In this document: positions 12,066 through 23,593 of the stretch, in pieces
Layout: each line of letters starts with the position of its first letter
Position numbering within the stretch: position 1 is the stretch's first letter
Assembly: GCA_030052745.1 (NCBI GenBank)
Contig: JANBVO010000035.1
Location: 1-64,000, forward strand
Direction: 5' to 3'
DNA: 64,000 nucleotides
Source: Pleurostoma richardsiae
Taxonomy: Eukaryota; Ascomycota; Sordariomycetes; Calosphaeriales; Pleurostomataceae
Translations under genes and position numbers: made by a program
Notes under the pieces: generated by a model
The model's database searches: none
Told to the model about the DNA's origin: nothing
The model's input: the letters and a program-made list of their open reading frames with translations, nothing else

Positions 12066-14880
12066 ATGGATCGCTCCATATGCAACGTCATATACGTTGA
12101 TCGCAGCGCCCAACAAGACAGGGAGCTTCGCGCTCCATCACAGGATATTGACCAGGCGGAAATTGACCGTGCCTCCGCGGGCGAGACATGGCAACGTCTC
12201 GATGACGACCTCCGTGTCCTAGTTGACGCCTTCGGCCACGGTATGCCTAGTATATCTGTGTTCTACTTGAGTTCCTTGACTAACGACCGCAAAGTCCAGG
12301 TTTGCGCCACTGGCACATCTTGTATTTCCAAGATCCTTGAGTTACATGACGCTTCCACAATCGACCACAAGCCCACAATTGTTCTGATAGATACGCCTCA
12401 TGACGAACGAATAATAGACGAAGAGGACCTGTCCAGGTCACCCTCGCCCCATTCGAGTCCGTCGCGAGAATATGACGAAGGCATTGACGCAGCAGAAGAG
12501 GCCGTGTACGGCTTGAGACTACTGCAGAGAATTATCACCGAGGCTCACGTACGAAACCTCTCGAAGCTCGTGGTCCCGATTCCTATCATCAAAGCTCCGT
12601 CGTTGAATTCGCATGTCACCGACGAGACTGGTCATGCCAGCGAGACTCTCGACGATTCGATGACTGTGGTGGTATTGGAAACTGGTCGGTCGAGTCGACC
12701 CAAGCTCATCCAGAAATGTCTTGACTTGGGTGCAACTGAGGTCTTGACTAGCCCTCTCCACCACAAGAACATTCTGCCACTCGAGGTCATTGCATATCGC
12801 GCTCATAAAGCCGCTGTAAAAGACCGGCAGGCCTTGCTTGAGGTTAGAAAGGGTCGAAAGCGATCCTGGGTTGGTGTTGATTGCCAGAAGCCATATGCCT
12901 ACCTGCGCGAGGCTATGGTTTCAGGACTGATGAATGGCATATGTGAACCGACTGTCGATGTCGAGAGCGAAACTGATGGGTTGACTGTCTCAGTCTCGCC
13001 TGACACTCATGCGAGGATTGCGGAAGCGGTGGGGAAGTGGCACTTCAGTGCCCACGACTTCTCGGAAGATGAGCTGGTGATTGCAGCTTCAGTCATGTTC
13101 AACCACGCTTTGTCAATGCCTGAACTAGAACCCTGGCGGATATCAGCAGGTGAGTGGGCCACCCGCCTCTTATCAAGGCTTGCATACCCTTTATGATGCT
13201 GCCGAGTTGTCCAACATGCTGACCGCCTCAACCTTGTAGACCAGCTAATTCGATATCTGCTTGCCTGCCGGGCGGCATACAACAGTTTCGTACCCTATCA
13301 TAACTACCGTCATGTTGTCGATGTTCTACAAGCGACATTCAGCTTTCTTGTCAGCATTGGCGCCCTCGCTCCATACCCGGCCCGTCCTGATGCAGGTGAC
13401 GCTGCGCCGGCCAAATCTCCGATGGCGGCGTTGCTGCACCCCTTCGAGGCGCTGACACTTCTTATCACTGCAATCGGTCACGATGTCGGCCATCCTGGCG
13501 TGAACAATGGCTTCCTCATCACGCTGAACGCCCCTCTCGCACAGTTGTACAACGATCGCTCGGTCCTCGAGGCATTCCACTGCGCAGCATACTCCCAGAT
13601 CCTCCGGCGTCACTGGCCTGCGGTATTCCAAGACAAAAAGATGCGGAATCTGATGATCAGCTCTATCTTGGCTACCGATATGGGCCTGCACTTCGACTAC
13701 ATGAAGAAACTTGGAGACATCCAAGAGAAGCTCAACATTAACAATACCACGGAGGGTTGGAATGGGCGTATGCTCGAGGAGCAGAAAGCATTAGCCTGCT
13801 GTCTCCTTATCAAATGTGCAGATATTTGCAACGTGGTATGTTTTCATCCTCATACAACGGTTGTACCGAGTTCGACCACTAACGACCTTACTCGCATAGG
13901 CCAGGGAACACAGCACCGCGCTTCGGTGGATGCACATCCTGTCTGATGAATTCGCTCGGCAAGCTTCCATGGAGACGGAACTTGAGATACCATCCGCACT
14001 GATGGCACCCCCTCTGAAGGACACGCTATCAATGTCTCGAGCCCAGTTGAATTTCATGAATCTTTTCGCCATACCCCTTTTCCGGGGTGTTGTTGAGATA
14101 CTGCCGGCCATGCAGTATTGCATTGACGAGTTAGAAATCAACAAGCGTCTGTTCGAAAGGAGAGTAGCTGAAGCATCAGCCAAAGACTCCCCCGAGCGGA
14201 CGCTTCCTCACCCAAACGACACCGTTTCGTCTAGCGTCACGACCGTCTCCCCCGCGCCGTCGGCGGAGAAGGAGCGCCCAGCTGCGCAGACCGTTACATC
14301 AGAGATGGTTGTCGAAGCGAGCCAAGCTGACAAGCTCAAACAATTCAGTCCAAAACCTGCTGATCCTGCCAGCAAACCTTCCCGGGTCCCGCAACTACCC
14401 AAACAGTACAAGGAGGTGAACAGGGCTGCGTCTAGTTTTGACGCTGTTGCCGATTTTGCCGCGAGTGACCCCTTCAATGTCGGTCAGAATGTGGCATTCG
14501 GCCCCGGGACGCAGAGGCGGAGTGACACCACTGACGCAAGCGGGTCAATACCAGGAGCGGGTGACTGGGCCTCACAGGCGACCAGCGCTACCACTAGCAA
14601 GATGCCGTTGTCGCCTAGTACGCAGGGGACGAGTCTTGTCAGTCGGGACTCGATGGACCGGCCAGCCAGCAAACCAGGTTTCACGTATGCTGTGCCGCCG
14701 GACTCGGCGAAGAGCATGTCAGAAACCAGGATTAGCCCACCCCTCGAGGACGATACTTCCAGCACTGGGAGGCATTTGGAAGAGAAGGCGCTTAAGAAGA
14801 AGCCGAGCCGTTTCAGAATGAACGCCTTCCCGTTCTTCCGGAAGCACAAGTCACCGAGTCCCGCCGCTGAGCCTGTGTAG
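12066..14880 (+). CDS. PDE2: High-affinity 3',5'-cyclic-nucleotide phosphodiesterase (class I)
   Basis: Hydrolyses cAMP to 5'-AMP and so damps PKA signalling. Exons 12066..13149, 13240..13835, 13900..14880 give 886 aa; both introns are GT-AG with consistent phase. The metal-binding catalytic core is intact: HNYRH (His382, His386), GHDVGH (His442, Asp443, His446) and ADICNVAREHS. The N-terminal 350 residues are divergent, and the C-terminal 180 residues are Ser/Pro/Thr-rich and disordered, ending with a basic stretch (KKKPSRFRMN). The start has a good context (ccacaATGg). Fungal orthologues are PdeH/Pde2. The PKA catalytic gene lies 39 kb downstream. Assignment is secure; the regulatory tails have no recognised domains. 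Confidence 0.93.
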
Positions 14881-16386
14881 GCAGGAGAGACGCACGCCAT
14901 CGATCCCTTGGCATCTATTGACGAGTCTCGATTGGAAGTTCCTTCTAAATATGCTGGTTGGTCGTGGACTTGTTCACGCGAACCTAGAAGGTTCGTTGCC
15001 TGGCGTCCACGACCCCAGACTGCTGAAGACAGACGAGTGGAATACTTCGCACGTCTACGTCACGAGGCAACATACACCGTCGTACCGCTTATACCGCGGG
15101 AAAGAAGCGATCTAATGTTGTGGGAACATTATTGTCATTCTTTGTACGATATGGCCAACGATTCCACGACCTGCCTTCTCTCGCATTGGAATTTGACTGT
15201 GTTGACAGTGAGCCTTCCGAAGTTGGTAGGAGGAATCGATGGTGACAGGCGGTTAGCATCTCGCCGACGCTTCACTAGATACCCTGGCTCATATATCACG
15301 GCGATCTGGCACGTCAGCCATAAAGGCCCGGCCAACTGCGCATAATAGATGGAGCCTGGTTCTTTTGGGGCGGAGGCCTATTCGAGGAGGCGATGGCGTT
15401 AAAATATCGGCGATTATGGCACGTAGTTCTTGGGGCCCATCTCAGGATGGTGGCCTCTTTCTGTGTTATTAATAGGGAGGATTGTACAAAACATGAGGGC
15501 GGCACGGGCAGCTTCCGCCCTCCAGGGAGCCATGGGTCCACGTTGACGATTATTACGACGACCTCGGGACCGATGGAGAAATGGAAAGGAAATAGAAGGG
15601 TGTTTATTCCTCGGGTTTCTGATATAGATTTTATATATACCTACGGAGGTTTGGAACTTGCGGCGAGCAAAGGACGGGAGGGGTTGGTGGCAACACGGGA
15701 ATACCAGGTATGAAAGGGAGAAGAACTAGGACGAACGAACGACCCGATCTTGCGGGATGACACGACCTATAGTCCGGAATGAAATGACATTGGGAGGAGA
15801 GGACAGAAAGGCGTCTGGGGATGATGGGATGGCGCGCTGTGGGGGAAAACCTGTATCTATGTGTACGAGTACGGAGCAGGTGACTACCTAGTCTATAACA
15901 CAAGTCGTTTTCCAGCATGTTTGGTGGTGCTCGGGTCTTCACTAATGTGACTTGCTCGCAATTGGGGGGAACTATACACAACGGAAGAGATGGGTGCTGT
16001 GGGCATTGATCCTGTCTGTCTGGAAGTGAAGAGCTTCTGCGCCCTGTTCTGATATCGTGCTCTACTGGCTCACCGACATGGGAAGGAGCACACACACAGC
16101 CCACCTACGACGCAGTTCACCTTTACCATGGCTGGAGATAGGGCCCAGAGGCTGCTTATTTCTTGTTTTTAAAAATGAGAAATGAGATATATTCACGTTC
16201 GTTGCCTCTATGAGTCCCGGTTCCCACGCCGATGGAACGGAGAGGCAGGCGGATCATTCTGATACAATACAGTGCCCATCCTTTCTCAACTACCAAGAGA
16301 CCTTGATCCAAGAAAGCCAATCCTGTAATCCATCCAACCAGCTCGTCCCTGAGCCTGCGTAGTCTTCACACACAATCTGACTTGAC
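14881..16386. other. Intergenic region, tail-to-tail
   Basis: 1.5 kb between the 3' ends of the phosphodiesterase and carboxypeptidase genes. No gene, RNA or repeat is recognised. AT-rich runs such as around 15600..15640 and 16150..16195 may be 3'-end signals. Confidence 0.6.
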
Positions 16387-18114
16387 TTACGCGAGCCACT
16401 CACCGCCCAGCCACCGGTTGAAGAAGTCGAGCGACGGCTCCGGCTGGTCGTAGGGGACCATGTGGCCGGCGCCGAAGATCTGCATGAAGGTGAAGTTGCC
16501 GCTTGCCTTGACCTTGCCGTATGCGCCCTTCTTGCTGGAGGAGCCGGGTAGGGTCAGGCTCTCAATGTCGGCGCGGTTGAAGTCCTTCTTGCCGGGCCAG
16601 TCGAGCTCGTTGGTCCAGCCCTGGTTGCCGAGCCAGTTGCAGATGAAGTCGGCATCGCCGGCGTAGATGAGAACGGGAATCTTCTCGAGCAGCTTGGGCA
16701 CCAAGCGGTGGAAGGGCTGCATCCAGTCACCCTGGAAGAGGAAGTTGCGGTTGATGTCGAAGTTGCAGCTGTCGTAGCTCTCGACCTCGACGCCCAGCGC
16801 AGCCTTGACGGTCTCATCGTTCAGGTAATCCGTGATGTATCCGAGCTGTGGGTAGCAGAGGTTATTGCTGTCCTCGCACTTGCCGCGGATGTCGTAGACA
16901 TTCTGCCCGGTGCGCTGGTAGGGGCCAATCATGGCGTTGTTGCAGTAGATCGAGGCAGGGACGCAGCTCCAGACACTGCCGCTGTCGTAGCAGTTCTGGA
17001 TCAGGGACTGGCAGCGGGCAAGAGAGTTGTCCATGGACTGGCACTCGCCCTCGTCGAGCACGGCAGGATAACCGCCGTCACCGCAAGCCATTGGGCGGTA
17101 GTACTCATACTGAGTGAGGGGGTCAGTAAGACCGTTGCCGATGAGAACGGACTTGAGGTTGATGTTGCGGTTCTCGTGAGACAGAATCTCAGAGGCGAAG
17201 ACCGGGATGTAGTGTCCGGCATAAGACTCGCCAGCGATGTGGAAATCCTGCTTTCCGTACTGTGGGAATTGGCTGAAGAAGAGTGTCAACAGGGCGTACA
17301 CATCCTTTCCAGCCGCCACAGTGCTGCTGACGGGGGAGCCAGAGTAGGAGTAGCCGACGTTGACGGGCTGGTCAAGGAAGATGACGGAGGCATTGGCATT
17401 CCAAGAGAACTCGTTGTAGACAGTCTCGATCTTCTTGTTGATGGAGGAAGGACCCAGCTCGAAGAAGAGACCGGTCAGGGAGGAACAGCCGGGGCCGCCG
17501 TTCAACCACAGAACGACGGGATCATTCTCGGGATCATTCCTGGACTCGAAGAACCCTGGTTAAGCAGGCCAAAGTCAGCACCTCATACGTGTCGTCGACA
17601 GGGACGGGCCGATTGCGAATGACGTAGACTTACAGTAAAACAGATGCTTGTCGTTGGCCTCATCGTCGAGATATCCGCTGTACTGCTTAACCTTATCCAC
17701 GCCCAGCGCAGACGGGTCGACGGCCTTGGCCCGAAGGTTGTAGTTCTCCAATTCGCCACCGACCTTACGGTGCTTCTCACCATCCGCACCCTCAGTCCAC
17801 ATGGCCTGGACATCAGCACCCTTCACGACGTAATCCCAAGTGTGATCAGGCTTGCGATTGTTCTTCTTGGGGCTGGAGAAGAAGGTCGCCTGCTCAAGGG
17901 CCTCGGGAGCCAGCATGGCGATCTCGTCCCAGAGGGCCTTGGCCTCTGAGGTCATGGAGCCAAAGACATCCTGGAGGTTTTTGAGGGGCTTCGACCACGC
18001 CTCAGCAGCTGGCTTCGCAGCCTGGAAGCCATCGGAGAGGACACGCTGGGCTCCCTGCTGGAAGCTGGCAGCCGAGGCGGCGCCTATCAGGAGCGTCGAG
18101 GTGGCGATCCTCAT
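16387..18114 (-). CDS. cpyA: Carboxypeptidase Y, vacuolar serine carboxypeptidase (S10)
   Basis: Vacuolar exopeptidase that removes C-terminal residues from peptides. Exons 18114..17634 and 17555..16387 (78-bp intron) give 549 aa. The chosen start, [17 protein letters not shown], gives a clean signal peptide; an in-frame ATG 22 codons upstream would bury it behind a basic stretch. A propeptide of about 100 residues follows, then the mature enzyme from about residue 125. Catalytic triad: GESYAGH (Ser271), [14 protein letters not shown] (Asp) and [11 protein letters not shown] (His). The [10 protein letters not shown] oxyanion motif and many paired cysteines are present, with N-glycosylation sites. 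SDO1 lies divergently upstream. Fully intact family member. Confidence 0.96.
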
Positions 18115-19122
18115 GACGAGCAGTGATAAGGAGAGATGGCGGATGCTGGAGCTTCTCTGCCTGTTCTGACCTCGCCGCACAAGACTTGGATGGATGACAG
18201 ACGAAGAAGAGGAGATTGAAGATTGGAAATGGATGGATGGGAGGATGGATGATGGTTATGAAGGAGGAAGCAGGAGGAAGGGAAGGTCGGAGGGAGCTGG
18301 AGCTTCCAGGCAGGCGAGCGAGACGGAACCGGACGCAGCACAGCAGCTACTAGGCCCACGTAACCACTAACAATCGACCTTGGCACCCGTGAAACGTGGA
18401 GTACATCGCGGGTACCTTGATAACTGGCACCCTGGCAAGCGCTAGCCGGAGTGGAGATGCCGGACTAGGCGGCGTATCTGCCCAGCAACGGCCTGTGATT
18501 GGCACAGACCGCAATGTAGCCTTGTTCTCCGCTGCTAGTCCAGTCACCTGCCTCTTCCGCAACCAGCTAACAGAAGGACATGGCGGCAGTACCTTAGTGT
18601 ACTTGTCCCATGCCAGCGCTGTGTGCTCCTATCGGAAGGTCTGCCCCTCACCCATGATAAGCCCGCCTGGTGCCTGAGCCCGGGTGGCGTCATCGAATCA
18701 TGGGAATGCACGCAGACAAAGTCCACCGTACCTGGCCAACGCACACTGCCGATACCTGAGACAAAAGCGACGGTATTCGGAAGAAAATCTGTGAGCTGCA
18801 GGTCCTGTGTATTCTTCAATGTACGTAATATTGAGGCTTGGGAGGGTGAGAACTCTAATGTAAGAGCTGGTTGCCAACCACCTACAGTACCAGCTGCCTT
18901 AGCGGGGAAAGACACATTCTGTGTCATTCTCCCAAGAGCGTTAGTCACATGAGAAATTCAGTCTCTACCACAACTCAGGAAGCCCAATATCCCAAAGCAA
19001 TACAGAATAATTACCCTGCAGCTGCAGAGACTCTGTGATATCGCATAACACAAACGAGCCGTATAGCTCGAGTTCTCTCCAATATCCCCTCATGATACCG
19101 ACATAGGCGCCCAAAATCCACC
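18115..19122. other. Divergent promoter region, carboxypeptidase Y / SDO1
   Basis: 1.0 kb between divergent start codons. The carboxypeptidase side carries GGATGGATG-type short repeats at about 18180..18255 and pyrimidine-rich sequence on the coding strand. No gene is recognised. Confidence 0.6.
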
Positions 19123-20085
19123 ATGTCTCGCCAGATCAACCAGCCCTCCAACCAGATCAAGCTGACCAACGTGTCGCTGGTGCGCCTGAAGAAGGGCAAG
19201 AAGCGCTTCGAGATCGCGTGCTACAAGAACAAGGTGCTCGAGTGGCGGCAGGGCATCGAGACCGACCTCGACAACGTGCTGCAGATCCCCAACGTCTTCC
19301 TCAACGTCTCCAAGGGCCAGACCGCGCCGCACGCCGAGCTCGCAAAGGCCTTCGGCAAGGGCGTGCCCCTCAACGACATCATCCTCGAGGTCCTCAACAA
19401 GGGGGAGATCCAGGTCGGCGAGAAGGAGCGCGCCGCGCAGCTGGAGCGCGTCCACAATGAGGTCCTCGGCATCGTCGCCAGCAAGCTCGTCGACCCGCGC
19501 ACCAAGCGCGTCTACACCACCGGCATGATCGAGAAGGCCCTCGACATGCTCAGCTCCCAGGCGCACAGCCAGGCGGCGCAGCAGGGCGACAAGGACAAGC
19601 CGGGCAGCGGCGCCGCCACGCCCACGACGGCAGGGGGCGGTGAGGCGGGCGAGGCGAAGCCCCGGCCGGCCAAGGAGCACATGTGGACGGGTGTGGTGAC
19701 GACCAAGAGCGCGAAGAGCCAGGCGCTGGAGGCGATGAAGGCGCTGATTGCCCACCAGCCTATCCCAGTCACCCGTGCGCGGATGAGGCTGAGAATTACT
19801 TGCTCGACCAACGTGTTGAAGCAGGCGGTCAAGGCACCCAAGGCTACCCCAAAGGAAGAAGGCGACGAAGAGCAAGGGGAGAAGAAGGCGCCGGGTACAG
19901 TCAAGGACAAGATTCTCAGCTACGTGGAGCAGATCGAAACGCAAGATGTCATGGGGTCGGAATGGGAGGTAGTCTGCTTTGTTGAGCCGGGTGCATTCAA
20001 GGGCCTGTCAGATTTCGTTGCCAACGAAACGAAAGGCCAAGGGAGAGTCGAGGTATTAGACATGGCAGTCACTCATGAGGACTGA
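19123..20085 (+). CDS. SDO1: Ribosome maturation protein SDO1/SBDS
   Basis: With the GTPase Efl1, releases eIF6/Tif6 from pre-60S subunits so that 60S can join 40S. One exon, 320 aa. The N-terminal FYSH domain is clear (about residues 10-100: VSLVRLKKGKKRFEIACYK, then NVFLNVSKGQ), followed by the helical middle domain and a C-terminal ferredoxin-like domain (SEWEVVCFVEPGAFKGL). Two low-complexity insertions, at about 144-185 (Gln/Gly/Ala/Pro) and 236-262 (Lys/Glu), make it longer than the usual 250 residues. The start ccaccATGt is in good context. RPS18 converges from the other side 350 bp away. Confidence 0.96.
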   Translation: MSRQINQPSNQIKLTNVSLVRLKKGKKRFEIACYKNKVLEWRQGIETDLDNVLQIPNVFLNVSKGQTAPHAELAKAFGKGVPLNDIILEVLNKGEIQVGEKERAAQLERVHNEVLGIVASKLVDPRTKRVYTTGMIEKALDMLSSQAHSQAAQQGDKDKPGSGAATPTTAGGGEAGEAKPRPAKEHMWTGVVTTKSAKSQALEAMKALIAHQPIPVTRARMRLRITCSTNVLKQAVKAPKATPKEEGDEEQGEKKAPGTVKDKILSYVEQIETQDVMGSEWEVVCFVEPGAFKGLSDFVANETKGQGRVEVLDMAVTHED

Positions 20086-20438
20086 GGCGGAAGGATAGCT
20101 GATACCAACCTAACGATGTCGATGACCCGCATAACCTGCATAACTGGCGCTTGGCTTGGGAAAAGTTTCGCTTCGAGAGCATAGATCGTGCTACTACAGT
20201 TACAAAGATCACCACGACAAGGGTTAGACCTGCAACTGCTCATTTGAATGAACGCCGTTTTATCAATTGTCCATGCTTCCAGTGGCTGGTTGTCTATTGA
20301 GTCCGCTACCGCAGATTCACTTGCGAGCGAGCCACTTTTCAACTGCAGAATCAATATGAATCCAGCCGTACCACGCCAGCCATTTGTTCCAATTGACACC
20401 CGACCACCAAAAGCCATAAAAGCCCCCGCATAAAGTCT
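20086..20438. other. Short convergent intergenic region
   Basis: 353 bp between the stop codons of SDO1 and RPS18, presumably holding both 3' UTRs. Nothing else is recognised. Confidence 0.7.
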
Positions 20439-21389
20439 TTAACCACCCTTCTTCTTGGACACACCGACAGTCCGTCCGCGCCGGCCAGTCGTCTTGGTGT
20501 GCTGGCCACGGACACGGAGGCCCCAGTAGTGACGGAGACCACGGTGGGCGCGGATCTTCTTGAGGCGCTCGAGATCCTCACGGAGCTTGGAGTCGACACC
20601 GTTGGCCAGGATCTGGTAGTCCTTGCCGTCGATGATGTCGCGCTGGCGGTTGAGGAACCACGCGGGGATCTTGTATTGCGTGGGGTTCTGGATGATCGTA
20701 ACAATGCGCTCCAGCTCTTCGCTGGTCAGCTCACCAGCACTGCGTTGCATGTTAGTGACGCCCTTGGTCCTCTCATATCCTGTATTTTGCTCACCGCTTC
20801 GTCAGGTCAACATCCTAGCGATGAGTTAGCACGACTGTCTCGATAGGGAAGTGGGAATATCGCGCGGGCAACATACAGCCTTCTTGCAGACCAGGTTGGA
20901 GAAACGCTTTCCGACACCCTTGATGCGAGTCAGGGCGGGGACAACCTCTGTTCAATCCGTTAGCGAGATCCCTCCAACATGTCTGCTGATCCATCATTTT
21001 GTAAGTCCAGGGCGGCCGTTGATCAATCGATGTGCCGAGTCTCCAACTAAAATTTCCCTTTCCTTCCTTTCCTCTTTTGCGATCGGCTCCCTTATATCGT
21101 CGCCTGGAGACCCCAGCATATCGAAAGTTCGCGGCCACCACCAAAGTTCAAGAAAACGGGCGTGTCCTAGAAGGCAATCGGGGCAGTAACGTACTCTGCT
21201 TGCCATCAACGTTCCTATCGTAAGCCTGTTAGTAACTAATCACCCAGTCAGGAAAGGCATGTAGGACTAACGTGTTGAGCAAACGAAGAATGTGGTTGAA
21301 GTTGCTCTGCCTGGATGTCAGCACTCGTGTCCATCGCAATTCCCGTTCCTCGCTTGTGGACTCGCCTTCTCCCCCGAAACGAGAGACAT
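20439..21389 (-). CDS. RPS18: 40S ribosomal protein S18 (uS13)
   Basis: Head protein of the small ribosomal subunit. Six exons: 21389..21366, 21306..21272, 21214..21195, 20947..20877, 20814..20795, 20739..20439. Together they encode exactly 156 aa, the usual family length, starting [11 protein letters not shown] and ending [10 protein letters not shown]. The last exon contains [20 protein letters not shown]. Exons 3 and 5 are only 20 nt each. Intron 1 starts GCGAGT after GAGAAG, a GC-AG intron; the others are GT-AG, and the third intron is long (247 bp). Splicing at these points restores the known [19 protein letters not shown] sequence, so the model is well supported despite the tiny exons. 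Confidence 0.95.
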
Positions 21390-22563
21390 GATGGGCAACG
21401 TTGGTTTGGCGACGTTGTTGCCTTCTGTGTCTCGGTGGTGCTGGTTAAGTTGGCAGAGGGGAATTTTACAGGCTTGAATTTGGTCGCTTAGATTTTTGGT
21501 GTGCGTCGGAAAAAGGCAACCCGGGGCTCCGCCGCAGCGGTGGCTGCTAATTTCACGTGACTTTCCATCCGCTGGCTCCGCAATTGCTAAACCCTCCTTG
21601 ATGTGGCTGAGACTCTTTTTTGTGAGGCTCTTTACTTAGGCGCGAAGGCTTACCGCGACCCAAGCAACCAACCAGCTCGCTGAACCTGTCCGAAGTCAGA
21701 AGCTACGCTAAAAATGCTGTGAAGGTCTATTGGCCCCTCCTTGTAGGCTTGCATCTCCTCAACTCTATGATGAACTACACAACCGTCAAAGTGTTGTCTA
21801 GTTACTCACTAATCGCGAGATACGGTAGCATCCTTTGCCACGGGCGGACCGTCTATCAGTTTGAACACACTTCATGATTATCCTGGTCCTCCTCAGATGG
21901 AGAGGAGAGTTCATGGTATCTAGACGAGTGTCTCCTTTACTCACATTCTCATACCGAGTCTTGATTATTCTCGCCCAGAACTCACTAATATCGCTTGATG
22001 ACGGTCTTGATCGTCTCTTTGATATTTGATTGAGCACAGGCCTTGAAACGAAACATTGGCCGAGTGAGATTTCCCACTAGCAACTCTCAGACCTCATCCT
22101 TCGGTATACATGCATGATCTGCTCCGATCAAACAGCCCCGAGTCTCAACGCCTCGAAAGTGGACGGGAACTCATGGCACCAGCCCAGCGCAGAGATCGTG
22201 TCATTGCCCCCTCAGTCGTGCATTGTTCTTATGATTTTCGTTTCCTTGTTTTCTATTCTCGTCGTTCTCTGTTAAGCAGAGAAACTAAGAAGCAAGTAAT
22301 GCTTGCTTGCACGTCGCCAAATCCTGCCCCTGTGCTCGCGGATCTACCGGGCAATCCGATGTCACGAACACCTGGGTAGGATAGTATGCCTACGCGCCAG
22401 CCAACGCCAAAATATTTGAGGGTATGAAAAGCCAGCTAAACGGCCATATGCGTCAAGGCAAGACGAAATATGTTGAAGAAGTAACCCAAAGTATTGCGTC
22501 CCTGCAGATTCCCACGGGGAATCCCACTACCGTCTACTTACACCCCAAAATGTCTTGTTTCTT
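21390..22563. other. Intergenic region
   Basis: 1.2 kb between the start of RPS18 and the end of the next minus-strand gene. It should contain the RPS18 promoter. No gene is recognised; the short frames lack family signatures. Confidence 0.6.
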
Positions 22564-23593
22564 TCATTCCTTTGCAGCTACGACGACTGCCGGGATCGGC
22601 GGCGCCGCAGAGCCAATCACCAAACCGCTCAATTGAGTTGCAGCCACGGCCTCAAAAGAGGAGAGCAGGAAAGCCTGGAGGTTGAACAGCGAGCCGGTAT
22701 TCACGCTGATGAGCTGACAGTCAGACTGCAGAACAGTGATGTCCTCAACGAAGAGGTTCTGATTTGGCAAGATGATAGCGGCCGGGTCAGCGAAGACCTG
22801 GGCGTTATTCGGGATAGTGGGTGCCGAGGAATTGTACGGCAATATGACGCTCTGGTTGAGCTGGCCGAATGGCGCGCTGGAGTCGAATGCTGCCACCGCT
22901 GGGGTCGCAGTGGCTGTAGAGACGGCGCTCGCGGCGGACAGCAGCCCCGCGACGTCGACGGTTGGTGTAGGCACGGCGTTGATGGTCATAGTATCGGAAG
23001 CGGTGACCATGACCACTATCTCAGACTGCGGTGCACCATTGTCGACAAGGAGCTGGTTAACGAGGTAGCGATTGTTGACTGTGGCCGCATCCCGGGCGTC
23101 AACTACATTCGTCACCGTGACGATGACCGTGTTCTAGTCTAAAGTCAGTTGACTTTTATGTCAGGAGAGCATGAAGGCTTGAGAAGTGACTTACAACTTG
23201 TGGCCATCGAGCCTTGAAGTGATTGATCCGGATGTTGTTCTTGATCGTCTCCACGGTCTGGACCAAGGCGAACTGCGCCTGGACAAGAGCGGCAAATTCT
23301 TGCTCAGCAACAAGTGCGAGCTGGGCGATGGTGTCGAGATTCTCCTCGACCACCGTGATCTGCTGCTCGATGACAGTCTGCTGGATGATGAGAGGAGCGC
23401 GTTTCTGCGCCCTCGACTTGTGCTTCAGGCCCTTCTCTGCGGGAGTAGCATCTCGTTCAACGGATGCTGGCGCTACGCCGATGTCAGTACTGGATATCGA
23501 GAGGTGTTCTTCGTGTCCTGACTCCTATCACTTACCGGCAGCTACAAGTGAAGTGAAGCCGACTAGGGCGGTGAACATCGATCGGAAATACAT
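22564..23593 (-). CDS. Secreted protein of unknown function
   Basis: Not recognised. Exons 23593..23536, 23466..23195, 23133..22564 give 299 aa with two clean GT-AG introns whose phases agree. The first 19 residues (MYFRSMFTALVGFTSLVAA) form a signal peptide. A basic stretch (KHKSRAQKR) then resembles a dibasic processing site. A Gln/Glu/Ala-rich, probably helical, region follows (about 35-95), then a Val/Thr/Ala-rich domain with a few N-glycosylation sequons (NSSAP, NQS) and one cysteine. No transmembrane helix, GPI signal or catalytic motif is evident; the C-terminus is moderately hydrophobic (PAVVVAAKE). Codon use and splicing look native. A wall-associated or secreted structural role is only a guess. 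Confidence 0.75.

Noticed and set aside
16708-17622. 304-codon plus-strand frame opposite carboxypeptidase Y
   Set aside because: Mirror of the real gene's codon bias; Val/Asp/Gly-rich with no family signature.
20948-21194. Possible box C/D snoRNA in the 247-bp intron of RPS18
   Set aside because: Only a partial TGATGG box-C-like match; no paired D box or terminal stem.
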